This document shows positions 34,223 through 46,253 of a stretch of DNA of 64,000 nucleotides, piece after piece (positions within the stretch are counted from its first letter, which is position 1; each line of letters opens with the position of its first letter). This stretch comes from Celoporthe dispersa. Its lineage: Eukaryota > Ascomycota > Sordariomycetes > Diaporthales > Cryphonectriaceae. The notes beneath the pieces were generated by a model. The model saw only the letters and a list, made by a program, of their open reading frames with translations. It was not told the origin of the DNA and searched no databases. The position numbers were made by a program, and so were the translations under genes. The stretch is from the NCBI GenBank assembly GCA_016584495.1, contig WAID01000001.1, positions 1,736,001 through 1,800,000 of the forward strand. Direction: 5' to 3'.

Positions 34223-36661
34223 ATGTCTCCCTCCGCGCACAATGGACCAAAACTGCCCGCCGAGCAACTCGCGATCCTGGGTAAGCAAGTCTACCATATA
34301 AGCCTTCCTGACAGCCTGTTTGATCCTCTCTGCGGGAATGCCTTGTTCCCTGTGTGTTTGTTTCTTGCCGTCATGCCTCAAGTGAAGCACTGTGTGTCGT
34401 CGTACCGGACTTTGTCAGTAGGTATATCTCTCGCGGGTGGTCGCTTCTCCGTCACCTGAGCTCCTCAGAGGCGTGTGTTTCTGTGTGTGTGCACGATAAA
34501 AGGTATGATGCTGTTAGGGTGATCAGTCTCACACGAGCAAGCAGGCACATTATGCTACGATGACGAGCCCGGACAACAATCAAGTTCTTGGACCTACAAA
34601 GTACGCACTGGACGGCAAGATTCCAGCTGTTGGCTTTGCTTCAGCAGAGCAAAAGGAACAAGACCATCTTTCCAGGTACCAGATTCATTTGTGACTGCGC
34701 GTTTCGCTAACGACTTATCACTTTTTCTTGTCTTCTTTTAGCCGTTGTCAGGTTCGCAGAGCCTCTGGCATTGACCTCAGTATTCCCCTACCTGCCCGAG
34801 ATGATCAAGAGCTTCGGCGTCCCCCACAACAACGTGGCAAAGTGGGCGGGGATGGTGGGCTCTACATTTTCGGTGTCCCAGAGCCTGTGTGCTGTCCCAT
34901 GGGGTCGACTCTCGGACAAGGTCGGGCGGAAACCGACCATCCTGATCGGCCTGATCAATGTCATGTTTTGCTTCCTGCTCTGGGGCACGTCGACGAGTCT
35001 GGTGCAGGCCTTTGCAGCACGGTTTCTGATGGGTCTGGGCAATGGAAACGGTACAGTTTATTTTTTCTTTCTTTTTATTCTCGGGTCATCCTCTACCCAA
35101 AAAGTGCTCTGATAGACCAGGTTGGCTCATTACTATTCCTCGCAGTGGGCATAATACGAACCATGGTGGCAGAGATGGTCCCCTGGAAAGAACTGCAGCC
35201 GCGCGCATTCTCCCTGATGCCTCTGGTCTGGAGCATAGGATCCGTGTTCGGACCCTCCTTTGGTGGCTTCTTCGCCAGGCCTGCCCAGCAATATCCAGCG
35301 CTCTTCGGCGACAGCTGGCTGTTCAACAAATATCCTTTTCTCCTGCCCAACCTCGTGGCCTGCATCTTCTTCCTGTTCTCCGTCGTGGTCGCTACTCTTT
35401 ACCTCCGCGAGACCCTCGAGACGAAGCGCCACGACAGGGACTGGGGCCTCGACCTGGGCGAGAAGATTTCTCGCTCCTTCAAGCGCAAGCCCCGGTACGC
35501 AGGCCATCGCCGCCGCCACCACCACCGTCCCTCCTTCATGGATGCTGAGGCCTCTGCGCCCTTGCTGTCCAAGTCCGGCGCTGTGGTGGTCGCTAAGAAG
35601 GTGAGCAGCAGCAGCAGCAGCAGCAGCAGCGATGGGTCGGGCAAGGGCAGCAGCACCACGACGACACCTACAACACCACCGCCCACGATGCGCGAGATCT
35701 TCACGCCCCAGGTTACCATCAACATCATCGCGTACACAATTCTAGCCCTACACTCGGTGGCCTTTGACCAGGTTCTTCCTGCGTTCCTCGACTACCCGCG
35801 CCAGGACCCGGACCGGGATGTTGTCGAGCTGCCTTTCCACTTCTCGGGCGGGTTTGGGCTGAACTCGAGCGAGATTGGGACTATCTTCACCGTGTACGGC
35901 CTTGCGTGTGGTGTGATTCAGTTCTTCGTCTTTCCTATCATTTGCTCCCGCTATGGTGCCTTGACCTGCTTCAAGGTTGGCAGTAAGTTAAGAAAATCTA
36001 TTTCCCTCTCAAGAAAACACAAGAGAAGAATAAAGAAAAAAAATGGAATTACCACGGCTGACAACCTCAACCAGCAATCCTCTACCCCATCTTCTACATC
36101 CTCGTCCCCTACACAGCCCTCATCCGCTCCCCCACCGTCCAATACGTGTCCCTCCTCGCCCTCCTGCTCGTCAAGGGCTTCGCCGGCATCGTCGGCTTCC
36201 CGTGCATCACTATCCTTCTCACCAACTCGGCCCCGACCATGCGCATCCTCGGCACCCTCAACGGCTTCGCCACCACCTTCTCCGGCATTGGGAGGGCCGT
36301 GGGTCCCACCAGCGCAGGCGCCATCTTCTCGTGGGGCGTCAAGAGGGGCTCTGTGGTGCCGGCGTTCTGGTTCTTGGCAGTGGTGGCGCTGGGGCAGGCG
36401 GTCCCGGCCTGGATGATTGTGGAGAGTGATGGGCCGCGGTTGGAGGAGGATACGGATAGCGATGATGAGATTTCGCTGCAGACGGACGAGGAAGACTCTT
36501 GTGATGATGGTCGGGCTATCATCGCGGGAGATGCGGCTGATGTGATTGAGGTTGGCGAGGACGTGATTCCGGGGCCGGATGAGGACGGTTTCTCGCCCCT
36601 GGTGAGGGTCAGCTCGCGGGCGTCGAGAGGGAGTCTTGGGTACGGTACTGTCCGTCACTAA
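34223..36661 (+). CDS. MFS transporter, DHA1/ZIFL-like
   Basis: A 12-helix major facilitator of the type related to plant ZIFL and yeast YCR023C proteins, probably a proton antiporter; the substrate is unknown. Four exons: 34223-34280, 34742-35050, 35146-35982 and 36075-36661, joining in frame to 596 aa. The MFS signature GRLSDKVGRKPTILIG follows helix 2. The N-terminal half includes RFAEPLALTSVFPYLPEMI and MPLVWSIGSVFGPSFGGF. The central cytoplasmic loop is unusually long, with a His/Arg-rich patch and nine consecutive Ser from an AGC repeat (35604-35630). The C-terminal tail is acidic. Intron 1 is 461 nt, long for this window. The second half (CITILLTNSAPTMRILGTLN, AVGPTSAGAIFSWG) is typical. 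No frame defect is seen. It converges with the next MFS gene but belongs to a different subfamily. Confidence 0.92.
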
Positions 36662-37236
36662 TGTGTGATCTAGCCGGAGGAATGATTAGGAGTGGGGTTC
36701 GGAATGGTGACGTGCTGAGTATCGGCCTCAGATGACTGACTGGTATGGAGTTCTGGGAGTTGTTGGGCCAAAAAACCAAACCAAAACAGAATGATATGAA
36801 CACATCGTCTTGCGACGAATGCTTAATGGGATACATTTGGTCTAGATACACGAATACTACTAGCCTATATTTATAGCATATTTAAAGAAGAAAGAAATTG
36901 TAAACACCGGACCTAAAAGTTAGAAGATGTATCAAATATTGTTTGATGAGTTACTTCTTCAACTATTCATACTGATCCAGCTTGTTCAACCTTGTCTTGG
37001 GCGAAACATTACTCACTATACACATTCAAGTACCATTTAATACAAGTCTATCATGAGGATCAACTCTCTTGTGTTTCCTCCACCATGCAATATATCCTGT
37101 CCATCATGCCCTCCATTAATTCTATCATGTTTCTTGTCCCAATATCATGCTCATGTAATAGACCAACGCCTTTATTCGCGTATGTAAAATCCTCTTCTCT
37201 CCTACGTACCCATTTTGATCTCCTCGTCCATCCCCC
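36662..37236. other. Convergent 3' region between two MFS genes
   Basis: 575 nt between convergent stop codons; AT-rich, no gene seen. It probably contains both 3' UTRs. Confidence 0.6.
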
Positions 37237-38928
37237 TCAAGCCTTGGTCAGCCTCGCCCGCAGCCTCGCCCCGTAGAAATAAAACCCAAACGGGATGAAA
37301 AACATGCCGACCCCTATGAAACCCAGGAGAAACGAGGCCCACAGCAGCCCAAGCCGGTGATACATCTGCGTAATAAACAGCGGAAACGCGGCCCCACCCC
37401 CGGAGCGCAGAAAGACCTTCGCGGCCAGGGCCGAGGCGGCATACCTCGAGTACGAGTCGATGATGTAGTTGTTGACCGAGTAGTAGCACAGCACCATGCC
37501 AAACCCAAACGCGAGGCCGGACGACGCGGGGCCAACCCAGAGGACCCAGCGCCACGACGTCGCGCCCAGGAGGAACAGCGAGATCGGGATAAAGGGCGCA
37601 CCGATACATGCGCCCAGGAGCCGGTCCTCTGGTGTCGGGTTGCGCCGGGCACAGACGGCACGGAAGAAGTGCTCGCAGTAGGGCGTGGCCACGAGGGCAA
37701 AACCCGCGCCGATCAGGATGGGGATGAACATGAGGCCGATCTGGCCGTCGTTGTAGCCGTACAGATCACCAAAGATGACGGGATAGGCAAAGAAGAAGGC
37801 GTACAGCATGGCGTAGATGAGCACGATGTACATGCACATCAGGTCCAGCACGGGCTCGGTCAGGATCATGACCACGGGGCGGACCAGGCTGGTCTTGACC
37901 ACCTCTGCGAGCGAGAGCCGGACCCTCTCCTGCTCCGTGATGATGTTTGGGTCGCCCGTCTCCTTTCTGAGCCGCGCGGCCCGGCGCTTCAGGATCACGG
38001 GCGCGTACGTCTCCGGGATGAGACCGACGGCGATCATGATCACGCCCGAGAAGGTCATGTTGACCCAGAAGAAGAGGTCGAGCCGGTGCGTGGCCACGTT
38101 GATCCAGCCGCACACGATGGGTCCCAACACGGGTCCGCAGTAGGGAGCGGCGGCGAAGTACGCGATGGCGTTGCCGCGGTCCTGGATGTCCCAGATGTCG
38201 GCGATGGTGCCGCCCGCCAGGGAGAGGCCGGAGCTGGAGAAGACGCCGCTGAGGAAGCGGCAGGCGAGAAGGCCGCCGATGTTGGGCGAGAGGGCGCAGG
38301 GGATCTGAAAGATGGTGTACAGAGCAAAGGAGAGGATGTAGACGGGCCGACGGCCGATGATCTCGGAGAGAGGAGACCAGAGGAGAGGGCCGACGGCGAA
38401 CCCGCAGACCATGATCGAGCACGTGAGGATGGCTATCTCCTCCGAGACGTGGTACTTGTCCTCGATGAGGCCCAGGCCGCCCGTGACGATGGACGAGCCG
38501 TAGGCCACGCAGACGACGAGCATGGCAGCGACCATGGTGACGTACCACTTGTACAGCCTGGACCAGTGGTGCGGGTTTTCTGGGTCCTGGATGGTGAAGG
38601 TGACGAACTCGGCTGTCTTCCGCTTCTCGAGATCATGTGCCGTGCTCGGTGGCGTCGTTTCGTGGCCCGTGTGCTCGGAGCCTGCGCTTGGTCTTGATCG
38701 GATCTGCTCGAGGGCCTCCTCGGGCACGAGGCCTGTGGGCGACTCCAGGGTGTATTCCTCTGGGAAGACTGGGTGTTCTGGGCGCCCCACATCTGGATAG
38801 TTGACGTCTATCCTCTCGGGGACTGAGGAGAGGCCCATCTCCTCGAGACTCCTCACGGTTTCCGTCCTTGCTAGATGTGTTGGTGACATTGGCGCAGGAT
38901 GCTCCTGCGGCTCTTGTTGTGCAGACAT
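37237..38928 (-). CDS. MFS drug:H+ antiporter, FLR1-like (DHA1)
   Basis: A plasma-membrane multidrug efflux-type transporter of the DHA1 group that includes Flr1 and the polyamine exporters; the substrate is unknown. The single exon encodes 563 aa from the ATG at 38928. About 130 hydrophilic N-terminal residues precede helix 1 (WYVTMVAAMLVVCVAYG), preceded by the family motif ENPHHWSRLYKW. Motif A is PLSEIIGRRPVYILSF, and the antiporter motif C region is AAAPYCGPVLGPIVCGW. Twelve helices can be traced, ending at FLLGFIGVGMFFIPFGFYFYG. The frame is intact throughout. There is no neighbouring biosynthetic cluster, so no special metabolite link is supported. Confidence 0.94.
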   Translation of the reverse strand: MSAQQEPQEHPAPMSPTHLARTETVRSLEEMGLSSVPERIDVNYPDVGRPEHPVFPEEYTLESPTGLVPEEALEQIRSRPSAGSEHTGHETTPPSTAHDLEKRKTAEFVTFTIQDPENPHHWSRLYKWYVTMVAAMLVVCVAYGSSIVTGGLGLIEDKYHVSEEIAILTCSIMVCGFAVGPLLWSPLSEIIGRRPVYILSFALYTIFQIPCALSPNIGGLLACRFLSGVFSSSGLSLAGGTIADIWDIQDRGNAIAYFAAAPYCGPVLGPIVCGWINVATHRLDLFFWVNMTFSGVIMIAVGLIPETYAPVILKRRAARLRKETGDPNIITEQERVRLSLAEVVKTSLVRPVVMILTEPVLDLMCMYIVLIYAMLYAFFFAYPVIFGDLYGYNDGQIGLMFIPILIGAGFALVATPYCEHFFRAVCARRNPTPEDRLLGACIGAPFIPISLFLLGATSWRWVLWVGPASSGLAFGFGMVLCYYSVNNYIIDSYSRYAASALAAKVFLRSGGGAAFPLFITQMYHRLGLLWASFLLGFIGVGMFFIPFGFYFYGARLRARLTKA

Positions 38929-41636
38929 GATCGGTGTATTGAAAGTAGATAGCAACAAGTATGTATGCAAGTACTTGATGATCTCGACCTAGGAAAATAG
39001 CAAATTGTTGTTAGTACCAATGTCAATGACGAATACCAGTGACCACTCGTCTTCAGTGTGCGAGACAACTCCAATCCATTATATATTCAGCTCGCTTTAT
39101 TAATCACAACTACAGAAGAGCGAGCCTCAAGGTCTAGTCTTGTGCTGGAACCGCAGGGCCCACCAACAGGACACTGTCATCCCGAACCAGCATGTCACAA
39201 CGGTAACCATTCGGGAATTGCTATACTGGCAGACAGGGATCCTCGCAAGGCTGGAGGACTATCCCTAGCCATGACAAGATGCGCTCATTGGCCTGTTCCG
39301 ATCTGCCATGGAATCTTTTCAGGAAGCAGGGTTCCAGGTCTCCCCCTGAAGTGGGGTTCCCTGCAGATGTTTATACATTTGGTACCTACTTCGTGGTCTT
39401 GACTATTCGACGCGACAATGCCCGAGCCGGTGCCTTGTAGAGCTCGGAAACTTGCGGATTGTTGTGAGACCGCAGAGACGGCCTATCTCAGTGTAGAAGA
39501 GGTGAGACTTCAGCCTCTCTATGGAATCCATCACTCAGCGAGAGAAAGCCGAGAGACCAGGGTCACCCTTCACCCGCAGCCACGAATTTCTAAACGACGA
39601 AATGATAGCATTGTATTTATGGAGAAAGAAGAAAAAGAATGAAGCAAAGGAAGAAGAGAAGAAAGAAGAAAAAGTAGAAGACGAAAAGAAAAAAAAAGGC
39701 GACATGCAGTATAGTCTCAACCCGATGAACATGGTCTGTAATGATCGTGTCTCAAAGAAGGGGAATGAGAAAAAGAAAGAAAAAAAAAAAGAAGAAAAAA
39801 AGGAAACCTCGAGCACTCTTTGCAATGCGCAGCAAAAAGCCGAAGACGCGACGAGACAGGAGCATCTTGACATCAGAGGCCAAGGCTCACAGCGGTCGTC
39901 AAAAGGCCCCACGCAGAAGATCATTCCCGCGCTCCATAATTGCGGGTACTCGGCGCTGCAGTGAAATAAGGTTTGCTGTACAATCCTCGGTGGGTTCTCG
40001 GCATTCGTTATTGTGAAAAACGACTAGTTCGGAGAAAGCAAGGGAAGGCTGCTGCTGCTGAGCGGCCTCAGCCTTTCCATGAACGTCTTCGTATGAAGAA
40101 ACAAGTTTAAGGCATAGTGTATGCAAAAGTCTAGTATGTACTATTTACATCCCCCCAAAAACGAATTCTCTCCTTTTTACCATGGCGTCGACCATGCCAA
40201 CTCTATTCATTGCAAGAACGCCTAATAATTAAATAGGATACGAGTGATGCTTTTTTTTCTCTTTCGCTTTTCTTTCCCCTCTGAGGCTAGAAGAGATCTT
40301 GCACTCAGGAGGAAATAGAAATAAATGATGTCGTATGAGCCTCATAAAGACCGACAGCGGTATTTACTAGGTTCTCTTGAGGACAATGAGAAAAAAGAAC
40401 ACCCATCTGGTCGACATCGCTCCTCGCGACTACATTCTCAGCCCGAGCTCGTAGATCGTGGGTCATGTCAACCGCTCCCCACTTGCACGGTGTTGACTTT
40501 TTGTCAAACGGAGTGGCAAGTTGTTGACAGCAGAAGACTCATGAACTCGAGCCCAGCGCACTCATAATCAAGCTCGGGTATTATAGCAGCAAAGAAGATG
40601 ATCTGTGTCTCGCGCCTTTGGTCGAGTCTGACTAGAGGTGATTCCAGAGTGTATCGTAATTAATCTAGGTAATTGCCCAAAATCATGGACGAGAAAACAA
40701 TGCTGAAGGCAAATATGAGCAGACGGGGGTCTCGTGGGCTCGCGCCTTTTCATGCGCGATCACGATGTGTCCGGAAAGTTCGGCAGCATGAAGCTCCACA
40801 GCAAGCTAGTAATTATTGCAATTTTGTGGTAACTTGTGAGTCTAGCAAGACTAGAGGAGACTGTTGACAAGCCAAGCAAAGTCATGTTTTCCCAAGTGTA
40901 TATCAGTCACTGGCGGCTTCTTCATGATCTGATGGTCTTACCTGAGTGTACCTGGTTGTCTGACCTTTTTGAATCAAATGCTACTGTGCTAGCAGTTTCC
41001 TCCTCTCTGGGGCATTACAGGAGCTTCTCAAGACTCTGGGCGAACTTGTGTCTCATGGTCATTCTCGAGTGACTGTCAAGTTCCTGGCGCCTTCTCCAAT
41101 GTACTTATTCTCCTCTATTCTAAGGAGATATCAGAGCTCAAAGGTCTCTCTGGCCGGGCTGCCTTGTTGATATTTTTTATATCACCTGCATATGCCACCG
41201 CAGGCCATGCGGTATGATGGTCTTGGGAGAAGGGACACATGGAACATAGAAGAGTCAGATCAAGTCGTGGAAATAGCTTTATGAATCTTGTCTTGTCCTG
41301 GACAAGCTGAATATGCATTTGTGCTGTGATGCCAAAGGATCGGACTACCGCTATTTTCTTTTTGTGTTTCAGCCCTGCCCTCAACGCCGACCTCAATGCA
41401 TGGTGAGATTACTGCTTGATAAAGGCATCTCATATCTTGGCCGTGATCCGAGCTCTCTAGCCGGTCTAGTAGCCATTCCAGATCTTTTTCTTTTTTAGCG
41501 CTCGCCCGCTTTAACGGTAGTGGTGTCGACGCTGGATGTTGAATACGTCGCATGCCATATCTCGGACTTCTACGTCTTCCTTCGGACCTCACTCGGTCCG
41601 GCATGCACCAATGGCGCCTTACTGGCCGCCAAGGCA
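38929..41636. other. Intergenic region, MFS / phosphotransferase
   Basis: No supportable gene in 2.7 kb. It holds the promoter of the MFS gene on the left and the 3' side of the phosphotransferase gene on the right. An A-rich purine block (39605-39810) produces a Lys/Glu-rich chance open frame. Confidence 0.55.
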
Positions 41637-43397
41637 TTACTGCGCCTTCTTCCCGTTCGCGGTCGTGCCGTTTGCCAACAGGCCCTTTTTCGCCCTCCTC
41701 TCGTCCTCCTCCCTCTTCTTGTTCTCCATGGTCTTCTGATGCGGTATCGTCAACGCGTTGATGCCTAGGTAGCCACAGATCGCTCCTGTAACCAGGAACG
41801 CCCAGCGGAAGTACACAACCATGGCGAAGAAGAAATATCCGTATAGGTATGCCAGCTCGACCTCGGGCGCAACCTGGGGTAGGCCCAGGCGCGGCAGGTT
41901 CCCCAGCACAGCACCGCCGACGAGCGGGAACAGCATGACGGTCCAGTAGGGGAAGGGCTGGCGCGTCAGGTGGGCGAGGATCATCTTGGTGGTCATGCGG
42001 CCGAAGACGAAGCTCATGGTCAGGCAGAACAGGACCAGGTGGTTCTCGCGGCGCAGGGTGGAGAATGGGCTGTACAGCCACAGGCCGATGGAGAAGAAAT
42101 ACACCGCGAATGGGGTCCATTCCAGGAAGACCGGCGCGATGGGGAGGTTCTGTCGCCTGCGCGCCTCGACGACGTGCTTGATGCAACCCGGCACGTGGAC
42201 GAACAGACCGCCGACGATGGTCAGGGCCCAGACGTCGCGCACGGCCAGATCACCCAGCTGCTCCGCATACCCAAAGGTGTACTGCTCGCCCAGCACCTTG
42301 ACGACAGGGGTCGTCCAGATCTGAGGGCCGCAGATACCCGACAGGGCCATGATGCTAGCCGCAATCAGCAGACCCTCGGTCGGCCCGTTGATGTAGCCCA
42401 GGTACAGGGTGTGACTGTGGTAGGTCTCCCAGGTGGAGAAGAACATGGGAATGCAGGGGCACAGCGCGGTGAAGACGCCCGTCTTGGAGGTGCCGAGGCC
42501 CATCGCGGCGGTCTCGAGGAGGGAGGCGAGGGTGCAGTTGAGCGAGTCGATGCCGTGGTCGAAGAGCTCGCCGAGCCCGGACGAGGTGCCAGTGCGGCGT
42601 GCCTGTTTCCCGTCTATGTTGTCCATGGTCTGGTACATGAAGAGGCCGAACGCGAAGCTGAGGTAGAGCCATGACGGTCCCTAGAGCACAAGGCGCAACC
42701 GGCGGTTAGCTGCGGGTGTTTGTCTATCTCCGGGAGGGGTCTCCGGGCTATACGGGCCCGAAGCTGCATGCTGCAGGAGAAGGGGAGCAGACGTACAGGC
42801 CCTATCAGGTCAGGCACGAACAAGACGAGGAGCCCGACGTTGCCCAGAATGAAGAAGAACCCAATCAGGGTGACCATGTTCGGCGCGAGCCATACTGGCA
42901 GCAGGCTCGCAGCCCAGTTCCACTACTCTCCCCTCCCAGTCATGTTGTTAGTCGGCGGAACATCGTGTACTTCGGGCTCGAGGGGACGGTGGACCGCGAG
43001 GAGGCATGGCTGTCGGTTCGCTCAGGTGTTGAGGGAGGAGGCACGTACGTATGGGCGTAGTATGTAATGGGAGACGGGTGACTTGTCGACGGCGGAGTAC
43101 TTATACGACTTGAGATGGACCAGGGCATCTTCCGAGACGCACTCGGCGGCGGCTTCTTCTATGACGACATGAAAGACCACATTAGCTCTCCACCCTTTTG
43201 ATGTGTTGACCCAGGCCTGGTGCAGCCATCGCGAGGCAGTTCAGGTTACCTGTCAGGCGAGGAAAAGGAGCAGCAGCAGCATGAGGAGGTTTTGGGATGC
43301 TGGTAGGCGGGTAGGTGTAGTCTATGGTGGGGTACAAGTCGAAGGGTTACAAAAAAAGGGGCGAGTGAGGTCAGCACTTACTGCTGCTGGGAGCCAT
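41637..43397 (-). CDS. Choline/ethanolamine phosphotransferase
   Basis: Catalyses the last Kennedy-pathway step, moving phosphocholine or phosphoethanolamine from the CDP-alcohol to diacylglycerol in the ER membrane (EPT1/CPT1 family; the two activities cannot be told apart here). Four exons: 43397-43382, 43158-43049, 42922-42797 and 42680-41637, joining to 431 aa. The first exon is only 16 nt (MAPSS plus one base), supported by its GTAAGT donor and matching phase. The CDP-alcohol phosphotransferase motif DGx2ARx8Gx3Dx3D is complete, from D107 to D129 (DGKQARRTG, GELFDHGID). Early blocks ALVHLKSYKYSAVDKSPV and WLAPNMVTLIGFFF match the family. Seven or more membrane helices follow. The C-terminus is Lys-rich. 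No frame defect is seen. Confidence 0.94.
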
Positions 43398-46253
43398 GAC
43401 GGCTTGGTCGGAAGCCCCTCCAGCACGAGAATGAGGGGGCAAAAAGAGAGGAAGGAGGAAGAGGAAGAAATGTTGTCCTTATGATATCAGCAGCATGCTT
43501 CTGTCATAGACTGCTGCTTCTCGCTGAGGGTTGAACAGGCAGTTGAGGATTTTGGAAAGGGGAGGAAAAACAAGGAGGGAGAGAAGTCCACAGAGGTAGC
43601 TGCAGGCCCTGCAGGTCCCCTGTGCACCCACAAAGCCGACAACTGACGCACGTTTACAGGTGACACTGGGACCCAGTTCTGTAGTGACCAGCAGCGGCTA
43701 TTGGCTCTGGCCCTTGCGGACAGCACCGGCCTTAGCACTAAAATCCCCACCACAGGCCGCCCCCAGAACCGAGCATATGTTTAGGCTGTGCTGGCCTATT
43801 CTCATCTCCGACTATCACAAAGACTGGTTGATGCGGATAAGCCGAGGCACACTGGCATTTGTACCGACTTTGGCAGTCTTAGCCTGCAGGACAATTGTCT
43901 CGTGCTTCAATAAATAGCCAGTTTGGGAAGGAGAGTAGGGCAGGATGTGACTCTCAGACCTGTTTATGATACCTTTTTGGGGAGAGATCAGAGGAGGGGC
44001 CGTTTTTTGGGGGGGGTTTTTTTTGGTTGCAGGTGACAAGCCCGCAGGGATAATTACCCCATACCTTCTTCACATGCCATCCGAAGCCGTCATCCACCCT
44101 TTTCATGTTCAGAACAACCTAGTCCAGTGAAGAGCCTCTCCAGGGCCTCCAGTCATATGGATTTGAATTCGGTTTCTGTTACATCATTCTTCATTTGCTT
44201 AGATACTTCACCATGTTTTGGTTCTCCATTCTGATAATTTACTGCAGATCAAGTGTTTCAGACTTCACCTTTAGGAAAGGGATATCGAGCTACGCATTAT
44301 TGACTTGTCTTTAAAGGTAGCTCTCTGGTTCAACTGTATTTAAAATGAAATTGAAATATCAAAATAATTTCCAGTAGACCAGTACTCCATCGGAGCTGCA
44401 CGAGAGGACTAGTATTAGGTGTAGAAGTAACAATGGCAAAAGAAGGCTAAGAAAGCACAAGAACAAGGTAAAAACCCTGTTTGATACCTGCTCAAGAAGC
44501 GTAGAATCCAAAAAAAAAAAAAAAAAAAGGAAGCAATTATCTATTAATATTCTCAGTTTGAGGAAGTTCGAATAAGAAGTGGTCCTTTTTGATGGCTTCT
44601 TCTTTCTTCCTTTTCGTTTTCATTTTCCAATAAAAAAAAAAGCACAACAAGGTAGAACTCACTTACAACCCCATGTTCTAGTATCATCCATATTACTAGC
44701 TATTATAATAATATTAATATAAACAAGCAACTAGCTACCTGGGTCACAAAAAGGATCCCAAATAGAGAGCTGCAAGCCTGAAAGTTTCAGTTCCAAAACC
44801 TTGTTTTCCTGTTCCCAAAAACCCCTTCTCCTGTCCCTTATCACGAACCTCACTGAGGCCTGGTCCTGAGCCCTGCTGTCTATGACACTTGCAAGGCCTT
44901 CTTGGTCCGGCTTTTGGTGTTCGATGGGCTTGCTCTGGTGTGGCCCATCACCTCCTATCATTATACCTAGCTTAGCAAAATGTGGTTATATGCAGCCGTG
45001 CTGCCTCGCACAGCCCAAGACTCAAAATGAAACCTCACGAGGGTGTGATGGTACCAGGGGATGAGGAGGTAGAGACTGCAAGGCCCCTCAATTTCCGGCA
45101 TTGTTACAGGAAGCGATAGCCAAAGACAAGCCCAGCGCTGGGATGGAATCCGCATCCAGGTGGCAGACCAACACAGCTTGCTGTTTACGCCACCATTTAC
45201 ATTGTCGCTGAGGTCATCATGCTGCAGACCTCGAATAACCCGCTTTCCTGCCATATGGACAACGCAGACCACTATCACTAACTCGCAATAGGCAACTCAA
45301 AATTCGATATCTTTGTCCGCATCTATACGGATATCCCAGGCACCAGCTATTACGGACCTTTTCGAAGTGCTTCCAAGAAGGCAAAGGCAGTGCAACGATT
45401 CCAGACTGGTACAGGTACATCTCCAGTGAGTCCAGCAGGCTCAGTCTGTACCACCAAGACTGCCAGCCAGAGAACTTGAAGGCTGTCACTCTCCATTCAA
45501 GACTGGAAGACTACAACCCTAGGCTCGAGCTATCTCACGTATTCTGAGACGCTGGAAGTGGCCATTGCTCATTCATATTGCGTGATACACCCGTACAACA
45601 CCCCATGGCTGGTGCGAGTAGAACCGACATCGCATTTCATATTTCCAAAAGACATCACCAGGAAAATCACGTCGCATATGTATAGGATTTCTCACAAACT
45701 CAAACGAGTCAAATTAATTCGCTTCTGTCATCTCAATGCTCTGTTAGAACTCATCCGTCATACGTTTTTCTCCTTCAACCATGCCGATGCAGAACATATT
45801 TTGCCCGACGTTGTACTAGTAATGAATGCTTGTAGCGCCTGTGGGCTTGCTGATACCAAAAGCATAAAAACGCCGAATTAACCCAGAAAAGCCCAGCCCA
45901 TCAATGATGCAATGCGATGACGCTCCCAGAGTTAGATATTAGACGCACCCGGTATCGTGCGTGTTTGTTGCTTGGTTTGTATAGCCCATTTGTTGTTCTT
46001 TTTTCAGCCCAACCGACGTCGGGGCCCAGCTCCGTTCTCGCTAGGAGTGAATGTGTTTACCCGGTTGAACATTAGGAAATGATCAGTCCTGAGAGAGTCC
46101 TAGTGTGGTGAGACAGCGTCTCCCTGACACACCGGACATCCGTCGTCACCTCTCATTACGTGTCACAAGTCCACTAACCGACCTCGACCTAGACTCCATA
46201 TTGTGCTTTCTTACACAGCCCAACCTTGGTTGACCTGGTGTGTGCGACTCTCC
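43398..46253. other. Long intergenic region with AT-rich island and decayed coding-like part
   Basis: No intact gene in 2.9 kb. The left part is the phosphotransferase promoter. From about 44150 to 44740 the DNA is clearly AT-rich, with poly-A runs. From about 44970 to 45890 it has normal composition and broken frames that look coding-like (described separately). Confidence 0.5.
44970..45890 (+). pseudogene. Possible decayed coding remnant, unrecognised
   Basis: Short + strand frames follow each other with stops and frame changes between them and read like protein: for example FDIFVRIYTDIPGTSYYGPF near 45304, TIPDWYRYISSESS near 45395, LEVAIAHSYCVIHPYNTPWL near 45552, and a longer Leu/His-rich frame to the stop near 45881. 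No family is recognised, and no start or splice pattern joins them cleanly. It could be a pseudogene, a mobile-element relic or chance. Confidence 0.2.

Noticed and set aside
35601..35690. Possible extra intron in the ZIFL-like transporter (AAG|GTGAGC)
   Set aside because: The donor-like sequence is part of the AGC Ser run. No good acceptor precedes the conserved MREIFTPQVTIN segment, and the frame is open.
37357..38697. 446-residue open frame on the + strand
   Set aside because: It lies exactly antisense to the MFS transporter gene, has no domain, and is explained by GC-rich third positions.
34223..38928. Two adjacent MFS genes as a drug-efflux or metabolite cluster
   Set aside because: They belong to different subfamilies, are convergent, and have no biosynthetic gene nearby apart from one generic SDR.
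39521..39964. Lys/Glu-rich 147-residue frame
   Set aside because: It comes from an A-rich purine tract in intergenic DNA.
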